Origin: Mucilaginibacter celer
GTDB lineage: Bacteria > Bacteroidota > Bacteroidia > Sphingobacteriales > Sphingobacteriaceae
Assembly: GCF_003576455.2 (NCBI RefSeq)
Contig: NZ_CP032869.1
Location: forward strand, 1-64,000
Direction: 5' to 3'
Length of the DNA: 64,000 nt
Positions 35,547-43,521 of this stretch are shown piece after piece. Below the pieces are notes generated by a model that saw only the letters and a program-made list of their open reading frames with translations, made no database searches and had not been told where the DNA came from. Every line of letters starts with the position of its first letter. Positions within the stretch are counted from its first letter, which is position 1. The translations under genes and the position numbers were made by a program.

Positions 35547-36311
35547 TTATTTATCAGTTAGTTTATATTCAACCGAAACAGTTTGAGCTACAACAGCCGG
35601 TCGGAAGCCTTCAATGGCCGGTCGCCATTTATGAAGGGATTTTATAGCCGCGATCAGCGCTTCTTCGCAGCCATAGCCTATGCCTTTCAGTATTTTAAAA
35701 TTAACCAGTGCACCATCCCGTTCAACCTGGAAACCTACCGTTACTGTGCCCTCAATATTATTTTCGATGGCTTTTGCGGGATAACGCAGCCGCTGTTTTA
35801 ACAGCTCAACAAAATGTTCGTTTCCCCCTTCAAATTTAGGCGGCACCTGAACGCTAAATTTATCGATGTTAGCAGTATTGTAAATTACGTTAAACATAGG
35901 TGTAACTTTTTTGCGTTTACGAATGGCGGTAATGGCGATAGGATTTTGAGCGGTTATATCTATTGGGGGCAAGGAGGCCAGGTAAATGATCATATACCTG
36001 CTACCTTTATTATAAACGGGTACAATTTTGTACAATACACTTTCATCAAAAGTTAGCGTATCATTAAACTTAGCGCCTTGTAGTACAAAATAGCCGGTAC
36101 TATCTGTTCGGGTACCAACGTGCAATGAAGGGTTTTCCATCCATGGATTAGCTGATTGTACAACGATGTTCTTAACAGGTTTGCCCAACTGGTCATAAAC
36201 GTATCCCCTAAGGTTAATGGTATCACGTTTAATAACAGTATCCGGTTTGCTTTTTTGAGCCAGCAAGTTAAACGATGCTAAAAGCAGCATCGCGCATAAA
36301 AATGTTTTCAT
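35547..36311 (-). CDS. TonB C-terminal domain protein with carboxypeptidase-like domain
   Basis: This 254-residue protein has a signal peptide (LLASFNLLAQ), a CarboxypepD-reg-like domain at about 30-90 (LRGYVYDQLGKPVKNIVVQS, then STGYFVLQGAKFNDTLTF), and a TonB-like C-terminal domain at about 165-252 (QRLRYPAKAIENNIEGTVTV, LVNFKILKGIGYGCEEALIA, WRPAIEGFRPAVV). There is no N-terminal transmembrane anchor of the TonB energy-transducer type, so it may act in the periplasm or on a partner protein rather than transduce energy. It is adjacent to recN and fabI without overlap. Confidence 0.88.
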   Translation of the reverse strand: MKTFLCAMLLLASFNLLAQKSKPDTVIKRDTINLRGYVYDQLGKPVKNIVVQSANPWMENPSLHVGTRTDSTGYFVLQGAKFNDTLTFDESVLYKIVPVYNKGSRYMIIYLASLPPIDITAQNPIAITAIRKRKKVTPMFNVIYNTANIDKFSVQVPPKFEGGNEHFVELLKQRLRYPAKAIENNIEGTVTVGFQVERDGALVNFKILKGIGYGCEEALIAAIKSLHKWRPAIEGFRPAVVAQTVSVEYKLTDK

Positions 36312-36342
36312 GATGGTTTAGGTTATATGTTAAATAACAAAC

Positions 36343-38031
36343 CTAAATGCTCAGCAGTTCCCTGGCGTTTTGTAAAGCGCTTTCACCCGGCTTATCGCCA
36401 CTTAGCATCTTGGCAATTTCTAAAACGCGCTCATCTTTATTTAATTGTTTAATGCGCGTAAAAGTAGCCGCCTCGCTATCATCCTTATAAACAAAATAAT
36501 GGCTTTGTCCTTTGCTGGCAATCTGCGGCAGGTGGGTGATGGTAATTACCTGCAGGTTTTTAGCCAACCGCTCCATAATGATACCAACCTTATTGGCCAC
36601 CTCGCCAGACACACCCGTATCTATCTCATCAAAAATAATGGTAGGCAAAGCAGTGTATTGCGCTACGATAGATTTAATGCTCAACATCAACCGTGAAAGC
36701 TCACCGCCCGAAGCCACCTTGCTCATCTCGGCCAAAGCATGCCCCTTATTAGCCGAAAACAAAAATTTAATATTATCAATCCCCGTAGCGGTAAGCACAA
36801 CAGCTGCGTTATCAGTCCCCCCTTTAGGGGCCGGTGTGGCCACTTGTTCGATTTTTAGGGTTGAATTACTCATTCCCATTTCGGCCAGCGTTTCCAAAAC
36901 CTGCTTCTCGATATCCGGAATAGCTTTAAGCCTATTTGTTGATAGCTGAGCCGCCAGTTTCTCTAACTCAGTTTTATCGGCAGCTATTTGTTTTTGCAAT
37001 TTTTCGATGGCCTCATCGCCAAACAGGGCCTGCTGAACCTTTTCAGAAAGTTCTTCCTGGATCTGCAACAACTCGGCATTGGTATTTACACGGTGCTTTT
37101 TTTGCAGGTTATAAATCATGCTGAGGCGGTTGTTCACTTCTTCGGCACGGGCTTCATCAATAAAAGTATGCTCTTCAATGCCTTCAATTTCGGCGGCAAT
37201 ATCTTTCAGTTCAATAATTGCGCTGTTAATACGTTGGTGCAATTCAGCAACTGCCGGGTTATATTTTTCTATCGAACCTAAAGCCTGGCCTGCTTCTTTT
37301 AGCTGGATCAATGCGGCTGCTTCGCCATCCTGTAAAAGGTAATTGGCGTTTAACAGGGCGCGTTTAATTTCTTCGGCATTGTTTAGTGTGCTTAATTCCA
37401 GTTCTAATGGCTCCTGCTCATCGGCAACTAAAGCACCTTTTTCCAGTTCGTCAAACTGAAACTGGAAATAATCAAGATCGGCTTTGGCTTTATCGCTTTC
37501 GGCAATGAGCTGGTTTAGCTTACTTAATGATTTTTTGTAGGCTTTGAATTTAGTTTGATAATCAAACAAAAGATCAGCATGGCGCGCCACCGAATCAACT
37601 ATCAATAATTGAAATTCCGGATCGTTGATCTCGAGCGTAGCGTGCTGCGAGTGAATATCGATCAGCTTTTCGCCCAGTTGTTTCAGCGCGGTGAGGTTAA
37701 CCGGGGTATCGTTTACAAAAGCGCGCGATTTTCCATCGGCCGAGATCTCCCGGCGAAGTACCGTTTCGCTTTCGTAATCCAAATCGTTCTCTTCAAAAAA
37801 ATCAGCCAGGTGAAAACCGCTGATCTTGAAAACGCCTTCGATAACGCATTTTTTTTGCTGGTTAAAAAAATATTTGCTTTCGGCCCGCTGCCCTAAAATG
37901 AGCGAGAGGGCACCCAGTATGATCGATTTACCCGCACCGGTTTCGCCGGTTAATATGTTCAGGCCGCTATCAAAACCAATCTCCAGGTTATCAATTAGCG
38001 CATAATTATTAATGGTTAGCTTTTGAAGCAT
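36343..38031 (-). CDS. recN: DNA repair protein RecN
   Basis: This 562-residue SMC-like ATPase takes part in double-strand break repair. The N-terminal Walker A is GETGAGKS at 29-36. Coiled-coil arms lie at about 150-360, interrupted by a RecN-type middle segment. The C-terminal signature is VASGGELSRLMLSIKSI with Walker B IIFDEIDTGVSGEVA. The length and order match RecN rather than SbcC or SMC. It is upstream of the TonB-domain gene with a 31-bp gap. Confidence 0.96.
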   Translation of the reverse strand: MLQKLTINNYALIDNLEIGFDSGLNILTGETGAGKSIILGALSLILGQRAESKYFFNQQKKCVIEGVFKISGFHLADFFEENDLDYESETVLRREISADGKSRAFVNDTPVNLTALKQLGEKLIDIHSQHATLEINDPEFQLLIVDSVARHADLLFDYQTKFKAYKKSLSKLNQLIAESDKAKADLDYFQFQFDELEKGALVADEQEPLELELSTLNNAEEIKRALLNANYLLQDGEAAALIQLKEAGQALGSIEKYNPAVAELHQRINSAIIELKDIAAEIEGIEEHTFIDEARAEEVNNRLSMIYNLQKKHRVNTNAELLQIQEELSEKVQQALFGDEAIEKLQKQIAADKTELEKLAAQLSTNRLKAIPDIEKQVLETLAEMGMSNSTLKIEQVATPAPKGGTDNAAVVLTATGIDNIKFLFSANKGHALAEMSKVASGGELSRLMLSIKSIVAQYTALPTIIFDEIDTGVSGEVANKVGIIMERLAKNLQVITITHLPQIASKGQSHYFVYKDDSEAATFTRIKQLNKDERVLEIAKMLSGDKPGESALQNARELLSI

Positions 38032-38118
38032 AAAAAAATGTCCTCATTTTATTGAGGACACTAAATTACAAATTAAGGTTCTTTAAAAAATAATTTTTAA
38101 TGCTAATTGCTAATATAT

Positions 38119-40110
38119 TTAGTTTGTAGCTGTATCAGTTTTTAAATCTGTCTTGTCATCGGTATCAAGCTGATAATCAAACTGCATGTCCATTTTATCC
38201 CGGTATTCCTTCATTTTTTGTTTAAATGCAGGGGTTTTCATGTATTCTTTCAGTTTTTTGCTGGCTTGTTTCAGGCGTTCCTGCGCGGCTTTCATCTCGG
38301 GGTTGTTTTGGTAGCTGCGCATCTGCTCGCCAAGTTTCCGCATATCATCCTGCAATTTTTTCATGTCCGGGTTGTTGTAAGCCACGCGCATGCTATCGCC
38401 CATAGCTTTCATTTTATCGCGTTTGGCAATAAAATCAGCCGATTGGTAGCGGGTACGCATTTTTTCGCCCATTTTTTTCAGCTGCTCGGTTTGCTCTTTT
38501 ACATCAGCCGGGATTTTGCTCTGTAGCTCGTCCTGGTATTTTTTGTAGTTAGGATCCCTGTCGTCATTATAGCTCTGGTAGCCGCGGTTGTGCGGAATGC
38601 CGTATTTTTTCTCCAGTTCCTCATTCATCTTTTTAAACTCGGCACTGTTGTAATACGCACCGATCTTAGTGCCCAGTTCTCCCATTTGTTCGCTGTTTTT
38701 TTGCAGATCAGACGATGCACCGAAGTCTTTCTGGAAATCCTCGCCGGCTTTTTCCATGTCGCGTTTCATTTTTTCCATCGCCTCGGTATTGTAATAAGCC
38801 TGTAGCGCCTTGCCTTTAGCCTCCATCATGGCGGCTTGCTTTTTAAAATCGTCGCTGGCGTAAAACTTACCAATCAATTCGCCTTGTTTACTCACTTCGG
38901 CAGTTAGTTTATCCAGTTCGGCATCGTGAAATGTGCTGTAATCAAACTGGTCAAAATGCTGTTTATTTTTAAGTACGTTGGCTTTGTTTTTTGCCACTGC
39001 TTTTTTGCCTTTAACAGGGGCTTTGCGAATGGTATCTTCAACAAATAAATTATGTATAGCGGCGGGTGCTGTTATTTTTTTAACGGTTAGCTTGCCATCT
39101 TTAATAGTTGGGTTAAGCCAGGCCACGCTGCTAACGCCCGCAGCGGTTATAGCAAGTGCCACAAGCAGGTGGCGTACATTGCCTATAGGTTTCTTTGTTT
39201 TCATGATGCGTTCAATTCTGTTTAATAAATGATATTTTTTGCCGTTTGCAGCCAGGGCCAGCTGTAAGTGCTGTTGCCTGGTTTGCTCAAGCTTAAGCAG
39301 CGCGTGGGCGTAAATAAGTGGTTGTTGCGTAGTTTGCACAACCAGATCGTCGCAGCTGTTTTCGCGCTCCTGGTTAATAACTCTGTTAATTAATTGGGCA
39401 AAGGGATTAAAGAATAACAGTATGGAAATAAATTGCTGCAATAAATTGAGCAGGTAATCATTGCGTTTAATGTGCGATAACTCGTGCAGTAAAATGGCTT
39501 CAACTTCGGTTGCCGATAAATAAGTAGTAAGGGTTATCGGCAATAAAATAACCGGACTTAAAAAGCCTATCATGCAAGGGGCATCAACCATACGGCTAAA
39601 ATTTACCCACACAGTTTTAGTAATACCTAACTTTTGGCAAAGCTCATCGGCAAAGGTTTGCAGCCTGTCGGCAGGTACCATGGTACGTTTTATCAGGCTG
39701 ATACGCTGCCAGCTTAAGCTTACTTTAAGCAGGTTAAACACAAGGCCCGCAAGATAAAGGGCTGTTATATAAGGCAGGTAGCCTTTAATAACGTATTCGT
39801 AATAATTGTTTTGCGGGCGGGCGGCTACTTCACGCAGCGGCAGGTAGAAACGTGGTAATAAAGATGGCGCATTAGCAGATGTATAATTAACCCACTCATG
39901 CAGCCCAAACTGATGGATAAACGTGTATATAAACCAGGCGCTGATAACCAGCATGGCCGCCATGGCCCAGTTGTGCTTTTTAATGGCCGATAAACGCGGC
40001 GCGCAAATAAACACTAACCTTAAGGCAAACCATACCAGCAAACCCTGCCATAACGATTGCAGAACGGTGATACCCAACACCTGGCTTATATTATAGAATA
40101 AATTTTCCAT
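38119..40110 (-). CDS. BlaR1-like M56 zinc metallopeptidase with long repeat tail
   Basis: This 663-residue integral membrane protease has several helices at about 10-135, an HExxH zinc site in LLHELSHIKRNDYL near 209-213, a second Glu in ENSCDDLV, and another membrane helix at about 315-333. Instead of a penicillin-binding sensor domain, residues about 410-640 form at least eight units of about 23 residues. The repeating core is (F/Y)Y-x-S/T-x-(D/E)(F/M), with Lys, Met and Glu between. The ATG at 40110 follows the BlaI-type stop by 5 bp, so the pair is an operon. The ligand is unknown; no beta-lactamase gene is nearby. Confidence 0.92.
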   Translation of the reverse strand: MENLFYNISQVLGITVLQSLWQGLLVWFALRLVFICAPRLSAIKKHNWAMAAMLVISAWFIYTFIHQFGLHEWVNYTSANAPSLLPRFYLPLREVAARPQNNYYEYVIKGYLPYITALYLAGLVFNLLKVSLSWQRISLIKRTMVPADRLQTFADELCQKLGITKTVWVNFSRMVDAPCMIGFLSPVILLPITLTTYLSATEVEAILLHELSHIKRNDYLLNLLQQFISILLFFNPFAQLINRVINQERENSCDDLVVQTTQQPLIYAHALLKLEQTRQQHLQLALAANGKKYHLLNRIERIMKTKKPIGNVRHLLVALAITAAGVSSVAWLNPTIKDGKLTVKKITAPAAIHNLFVEDTIRKAPVKGKKAVAKNKANVLKNKQHFDQFDYSTFHDAELDKLTAEVSKQGELIGKFYASDDFKKQAAMMEAKGKALQAYYNTEAMEKMKRDMEKAGEDFQKDFGASSDLQKNSEQMGELGTKIGAYYNSAEFKKMNEELEKKYGIPHNRGYQSYNDDRDPNYKKYQDELQSKIPADVKEQTEQLKKMGEKMRTRYQSADFIAKRDKMKAMGDSMRVAYNNPDMKKLQDDMRKLGEQMRSYQNNPEMKAAQERLKQASKKLKEYMKTPAFKQKMKEYRDKMDMQFDYQLDTDDKTDLKTDTATN

Positions 40111-40115
40111 CACGT

Positions 40116-40493
40116 TTATTTTTTGTCCTGATCAAATTGATTCAAAAAGTTTTTAATTGCGTCTATCTCGTCTCGGGATGCCCGGTGCTGGCCAAGCGCC
40201 TGGATCACCAGATCGGAAGTGGAGCCTTTAAATACAGTAGACAAGATTTTATCCAAAGCGTTGCTTTGCGCCTGCTCCATAGTGAATAATGCCTTGTAAA
40301 CATGGGTTTTTGAAGTGGTGTCGCGCTCAACCATTCCTTTATCGTGCATTATCTGCATCAGTTTTAAAGTGGTGGTGTAACCGGCATCCTTGTTTTTAGC
40401 AAGCTCGTCATGAACTTCACGTACGGTGCATTGGCCCTTTTTCCAAATCACCTGTAAAATTTCAAGTTCGCTTTCTGTTGGTTTAATTTCCAT
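40116..40493 (-). CDS. BlaI/MecI/CopY family transcriptional repressor
   Basis: A 125-residue BlaI-type winged-helix repressor: TESELEILQVIWKKGQCTVR for the first helices, GYTTTLKLMQIMHDKGMVER for the recognition helix and wing, and a C-terminal dimer region (ILSTVFKGSTSDLVIQAL). The frame extends upstream to 40577 but the ATG at 40493 gives the family's normal N-terminus and has a good GAGG ribosome site. Upstream are two palindromes (separate feature) that fit autoregulation. In related systems the M56 protease cleaves the repressor. Confidence 0.92.
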   Translation of the reverse strand: MEIKPTESELEILQVIWKKGQCTVREVHDELAKNKDAGYTTTLKLMQIMHDKGMVERDTTSKTHVYKALFTMEQAQSNALDKILSTVFKGSTSDLVIQALGQHRASRDEIDAIKNFLNQFDQDKK

Positions 40494-40507
40494 CTGTACC
40501 TCTCTAT

Positions 40508-40547
40508 TACGAATTTCTTCGTACAAATATCTACGATGGATTTCGTA
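40508..40547 (-). promoter_or_regulatory. Twin palindromic operators upstream of BlaI-type gene
   Basis: TACGAATTTCTTCGTA at 40508-40523 is a perfect 6-bp inverted repeat with a 4-base spacer. TACGATGGATTTCGTA at 40532-40547 is a second copy with one mismatch. The two centres are 24 bp apart and lie 15-55 bp upstream of the ATG at 40493, the usual place for a BlaI operator. Confidence 0.75.
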
Positions 40548-40639
40548 TTTGCAAGAGGTTGGTGATTTTTTTAACATTTTTTAACGGGGGAGAGGAGTGA
40601 GTGGTTGATTGGGTTGATTAGGTGAGTGGTTGGATGGGG

Positions 40640-40840
40640 CTGAACCGTGATTTATGGGGAGATTTTTGAGATGACAGGTTTTTTTGTCTGAACCGGAATT
40701 TTTTGAATGAAGGAATGACCAGAATTTAAAAGCGATAAGCAAATTCTATAAATTCTTTAATTCCCCCAAATTCGAGTTCAGACAACACCATGCAAGCAAA
40801 ATCCAATAAATCTTAAAAATTCCGCCAAATCACGGTTCAG
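40640..40840. repeat. Nested inverted-repeat element before murB
   Basis: Outer arms CTGAACCGTGATTT (40640-40653) and AAATCACGGTTCAG (40827-40840) are perfect 14-bp reverse complements. Inside, TTGTCTGAACCGGAATT (40684-40700) faces AAATTCGAGTTCAGACAA (40768-40785) with two mismatches. Further right, AATCAACGGTT at about 40872-40882 matches the arm of the 4441-4622 element. This occupies most of the 434-bp gap between the BlaI-type gene and murB; I see no gene there. Confidence 0.82.
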
Positions 40841-40894
40841 AAAAATCAGCGGAATCAACGTAATCATCCCCAATCAACGGTTCATACTTTTAGT

Positions 40895-40902
40895 TACTTT
40901 TG
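40895..40902 (+). promoter_or_regulatory. Candidate -7 box for murB
   Basis: TACTTTTG fits TAnnTTTG 26 bp before the ATG. A -33 TTG is not clear. Confidence 0.45.
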
Positions 40903-40927
40903 CACCGAACATCCGAAATCAACACCC

Positions 40928-41947
40928 ATGCTTCAAATCCAACAAAACGTATCCCTCAAAAACTTTAACACTTTTGGTATCGATGTAAACGCCCGCTACT
41001 TTATCGAAATAGTCCGCGAAGAAGAACTGAAAGAACTGTTTGCCGATCCGCAATGGAAAACTTTGCCTTTGTTAATATTAGGCGGAGGCAGCAATATGTT
41101 AATGGTTAATGATTTTGACGGGCTGGTTGTGCGGATGAATATCCGGGGGATTGAGCACCGCATCATCCATGATGATGTGTTTGTTGAAGCAGGCGGGGGC
41201 GAGGTATGGAATGATCTGGTAAACTATTGTGTAGCCCGTGGCTATGCCGGGGTAGAAAACCTGAGTTTGATCCCCGGTTCGGTAGGGGCGTCGCCTATTC
41301 AAAATATAGGTGCTTATGGTATCGAACTGAAAGATGTATTTCATAGTTGCCGCGCTTTTGAAATAGCTACCGGTACTTTCAGGGAGTTTAGTAAGGAGGA
41401 TTGCAAATTCGGCTATCGCGAAAGTGTTTTCAAAGCCGAGCTGAAAGGACAGTATATTATAGTATCGGTTAAATTTCAATTATCGCTTTCGGCAAATATC
41501 AATACCCGCTACGGGGCCATCGAACAGGAATTACAAAACAGGGGCATCTCAAACCCTACTATAGAAGATGTATCGAAGGTTGTGGCGCACATCCGGGTAT
41601 CCAAACTGCCCGATCCGTCAACCATAGGCAACGCAGGTAGCTTTTTCAAAAACCCGGTTATCAGTGTCGAAGATTTTGCAGCAGTACAGGCCCAATTTCC
41701 GGATGTGGTGAATTACCCGGCCGCCGATGGCGGCGTGAAACTGGCTGCCGGCTGGTTGATTGAACAATGCGGCTGGAAAGGAAAAACCATTGGCCATACG
41801 GGTACCTGGAAAAACCAGGCGCTGGTATTGGTGAACCATGGCGGGGCTACCGGGCAGGAGATTTTTGATTTTTCGTCGCAAATCATAGACAGTGTGTACA
41901 CTAAATTTGGCGTTATACTACAACGTGAAGTGAATATTATTAATTAA
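40928..41947 (+). CDS. murB: UDP-N-acetylenolpyruvoylglucosamine reductase MurB
   Basis: This 339-residue FAD enzyme reduces UDP-GlcNAc-enolpyruvate to UDP-MurNAc in peptidoglycan synthesis. The FAD-binding part has LKNFNTFGIDVNARYFIEI and LLILGGGSNMLM. GSVGASPIQNIGAYGIELKD (about 116-135) and GNAGSFFKNP (about 234-243, catalytic Ser) are diagnostic. The length fits the longer type I MurB. It is a lone gene downstream of the repeat region. Confidence 0.96.
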   Translation: MLQIQQNVSLKNFNTFGIDVNARYFIEIVREEELKELFADPQWKTLPLLILGGGSNMLMVNDFDGLVVRMNIRGIEHRIIHDDVFVEAGGGEVWNDLVNYCVARGYAGVENLSLIPGSVGASPIQNIGAYGIELKDVFHSCRAFEIATGTFREFSKEDCKFGYRESVFKAELKGQYIIVSVKFQLSLSANINTRYGAIEQELQNRGISNPTIEDVSKVVAHIRVSKLPDPSTIGNAGSFFKNPVISVEDFAAVQAQFPDVVNYPAADGGVKLAAGWLIEQCGWKGKTIGHTGTWKNQALVLVNHGGATGQEIFDFSSQIIDSVYTKFGVILQREVNIIN

Positions 41948-42199
41948 AAATTTTCATTAAAAGTAAATTTTAGCTTGAATTGAAAATTATTCTAAATAAA
42001 ATTACAGTTGTTATTTGAATAGGGTGTATTTGGTTTGTTGGTGTTAAATGCTTGTTTTTCAGTATTGTTATTGTAATTAAAGTGTAAAATATACACGATT
42101 ATTAAACTTTATTGTTGCACTAAAAACTAAACTTTTTTCTGAACACTTTGGGTTAGTGGCATTATGCTTGTCTAATTGTTAACACAAAACTTTAACAAA

Positions 42200-42739
42200 A
42201 TGACAAAGATTGAGTTTAACACCCTTGTACTACGTCAGGCGACTTCATTAAGATCATACGCTTTACACTTCACGCACGACGCAGACGATGCTAACGACCT
42301 TGTCCAGGATACAATGTTGAAGGCCATAACTTATTACAACAAGTTTAAGGAAGGCACCAATTTAAAAGGGTGGTTATACACCATCATGAAAAACACGTTC
42401 ATCAACAACTATCGCCGTTTTGTTAAAATGAGCACCTTCGTTACCAAAAGTGATGAAATTTCATCGCCAAACCTGGTATTCAGTTCGACCAAAAACCAGG
42501 GCGAAGCCAAATTTGTAATGGATGATATTAAAAAAGCTTTAGACAGGCTGCCTGAAGACTATTATGTACCTTTCACCATGTATTTTGAAGGCCATAAATA
42601 TCACGAAATTGCCGATCACCTGGATATCCCGATCGGTACTGTAAAAACCCGCATCCACGTAGCACGTAAGCTGCTTAAGAAAAACCTTAAAGCCTACGAT
42701 AACGGCATCGCCAAACCCGTTTACGCAGAGAACGAATAA
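42200..42739 (+). CDS. ECF-type sigma factor
   Basis: A 179-residue sigma-70 family protein: region 2 with ALHFTHDADDANDLVQDTML and the YKFKEGTNLKGWLYTIMKNT-like core, region 4 with FTMYFEGHKYHEIADHLDIP and IGTVKTRIHVARKLLKKNL. It has no FecR-type anti-sigma neighbour. The frame begins at a TTG (42176), but the ATG at 42200 is preferred and gives an N-terminus usual for the family. The 252-bp upstream gap is AT-rich with no obvious box. The terminator after it is shared with a converging regulator. Confidence 0.92.
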   Translation: MTKIEFNTLVLRQATSLRSYALHFTHDADDANDLVQDTMLKAITYYNKFKEGTNLKGWLYTIMKNTFINNYRRFVKMSTFVTKSDEISSPNLVFSSTKNQGEAKFVMDDIKKALDRLPEDYYVPFTMYFEGHKYHEIADHLDIPIGTVKTRIHVARKLLKKNLKAYDNGIAKPVYAENE

Positions 42740-42769
42740 TTAAACTCCATCATATACCTTTATAGAATG

Positions 42770-42798
42770 AAAAACCCGCCTTATGAGGCGGGTTTTTT
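42770..42798. terminator. Bidirectional terminator between sigma factor and HTH regulator
   Basis: AAAACCCGCC and GGCGGGTTTT form a 10-bp stem with loop TTATGA and a T-run on the plus strand, an A-run on the other side. Confidence 0.88.
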
Positions 42799-42817
42799 GT
42801 TGGCTTAATTTTTAGGA

Positions 42818-43426
42818 TTACCTTAAAAACGGCACTGCCGGCTGATAGAATATTTTGCGGGTATTGTACACCAATATGCTGTTGAAAATGATGTACATGA
42901 TATTTGCGCCATAAAAAAGCGGAATGCTTAGCAATATCCATTCGGCCATCCCTAAATTTAGAACAAAATGGGGGAGATGAAACATTTCACTATTGAGAAG
43001 CAGCACCACAAAAACTACAAACGACAGGCACCACGAAATTTGGAAATTAATAATCCGTTTGCAAGGCTTGTCTATTCCCTTTAGAGTTTTTCTGTTTGAT
43101 AGCCATAAAGCTAAAGGTAGCGCAATACCCAGCAGCGGAAATATGATAAAGCTTAAAGCTGATAAGTTGATGGTTGCGAGAAAGCGACGGCTATCATCAG
43201 GCATCGATTCTATTAGTTCATCAGACGTTTCAGTTAAAAATTCGGTATCTACGCTAAGCGCGGTCGCCAATCGTTTAAGTGTATCGCCCCTGGCTTCGGT
43301 TTCGTCATTTTCTATTCGTTGTATGGTTCGTAAACTTAGTTGGGCTTGTTCGGCTAACTCTTCCTGGCTTAAGCCTTTGCGGGTGCGCAGTTCCTTGATT
43401 TTTTTTCCGGGGTTATAGGTTTTCAT
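42818..43426 (-). CDS. XRE-type HTH regulator with C-terminal membrane domain
   Basis: This 202-residue protein combines an N-terminal helix-turn-helix at about 1-65 (KIKELRTRKGLSQEELAEQA, LRTIQRIENDETEAR) with a membrane domain of three to four helices at about 85-195 (SALSFIIFPLLGIALPLALW, SWCLSFVVFVVLLL, WILLSIPLFYGANIMY), similar to DUF4870. A DNA-binding head fixed to the membrane suggests regulation tied to membrane state. The targets are not visible. It is separated from crtI by 95 bp and is not obviously part of the carotenoid cluster. Confidence 0.88.
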   Translation of the reverse strand: MKTYNPGKKIKELRTRKGLSQEELAEQAQLSLRTIQRIENDETEARGDTLKRLATALSVDTEFLTETSDELIESMPDDSRRFLATINLSALSFIIFPLLGIALPLALWLSNRKTLKGIDKPCKRIINFQISWCLSFVVFVVLLLNSEMFHLPHFVLNLGMAEWILLSIPLFYGANIMYIIFNSILVYNTRKIFYQPAVPFLR

Positions 43427-43521
43427 AATTTTATATTTTGCTCAACAAATGTAAAGCTCCATAAAGATAAAACTTGCCGACTTGTTTGCGTCATGTTTAT
43501 GACATTGGCTGCTTTTGATGG

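Noticed and set aside
36445..37896. Several plus-strand frames inside recN
   Set aside because: All lie antisense to a confident RecN protein and have no protein-like composition.
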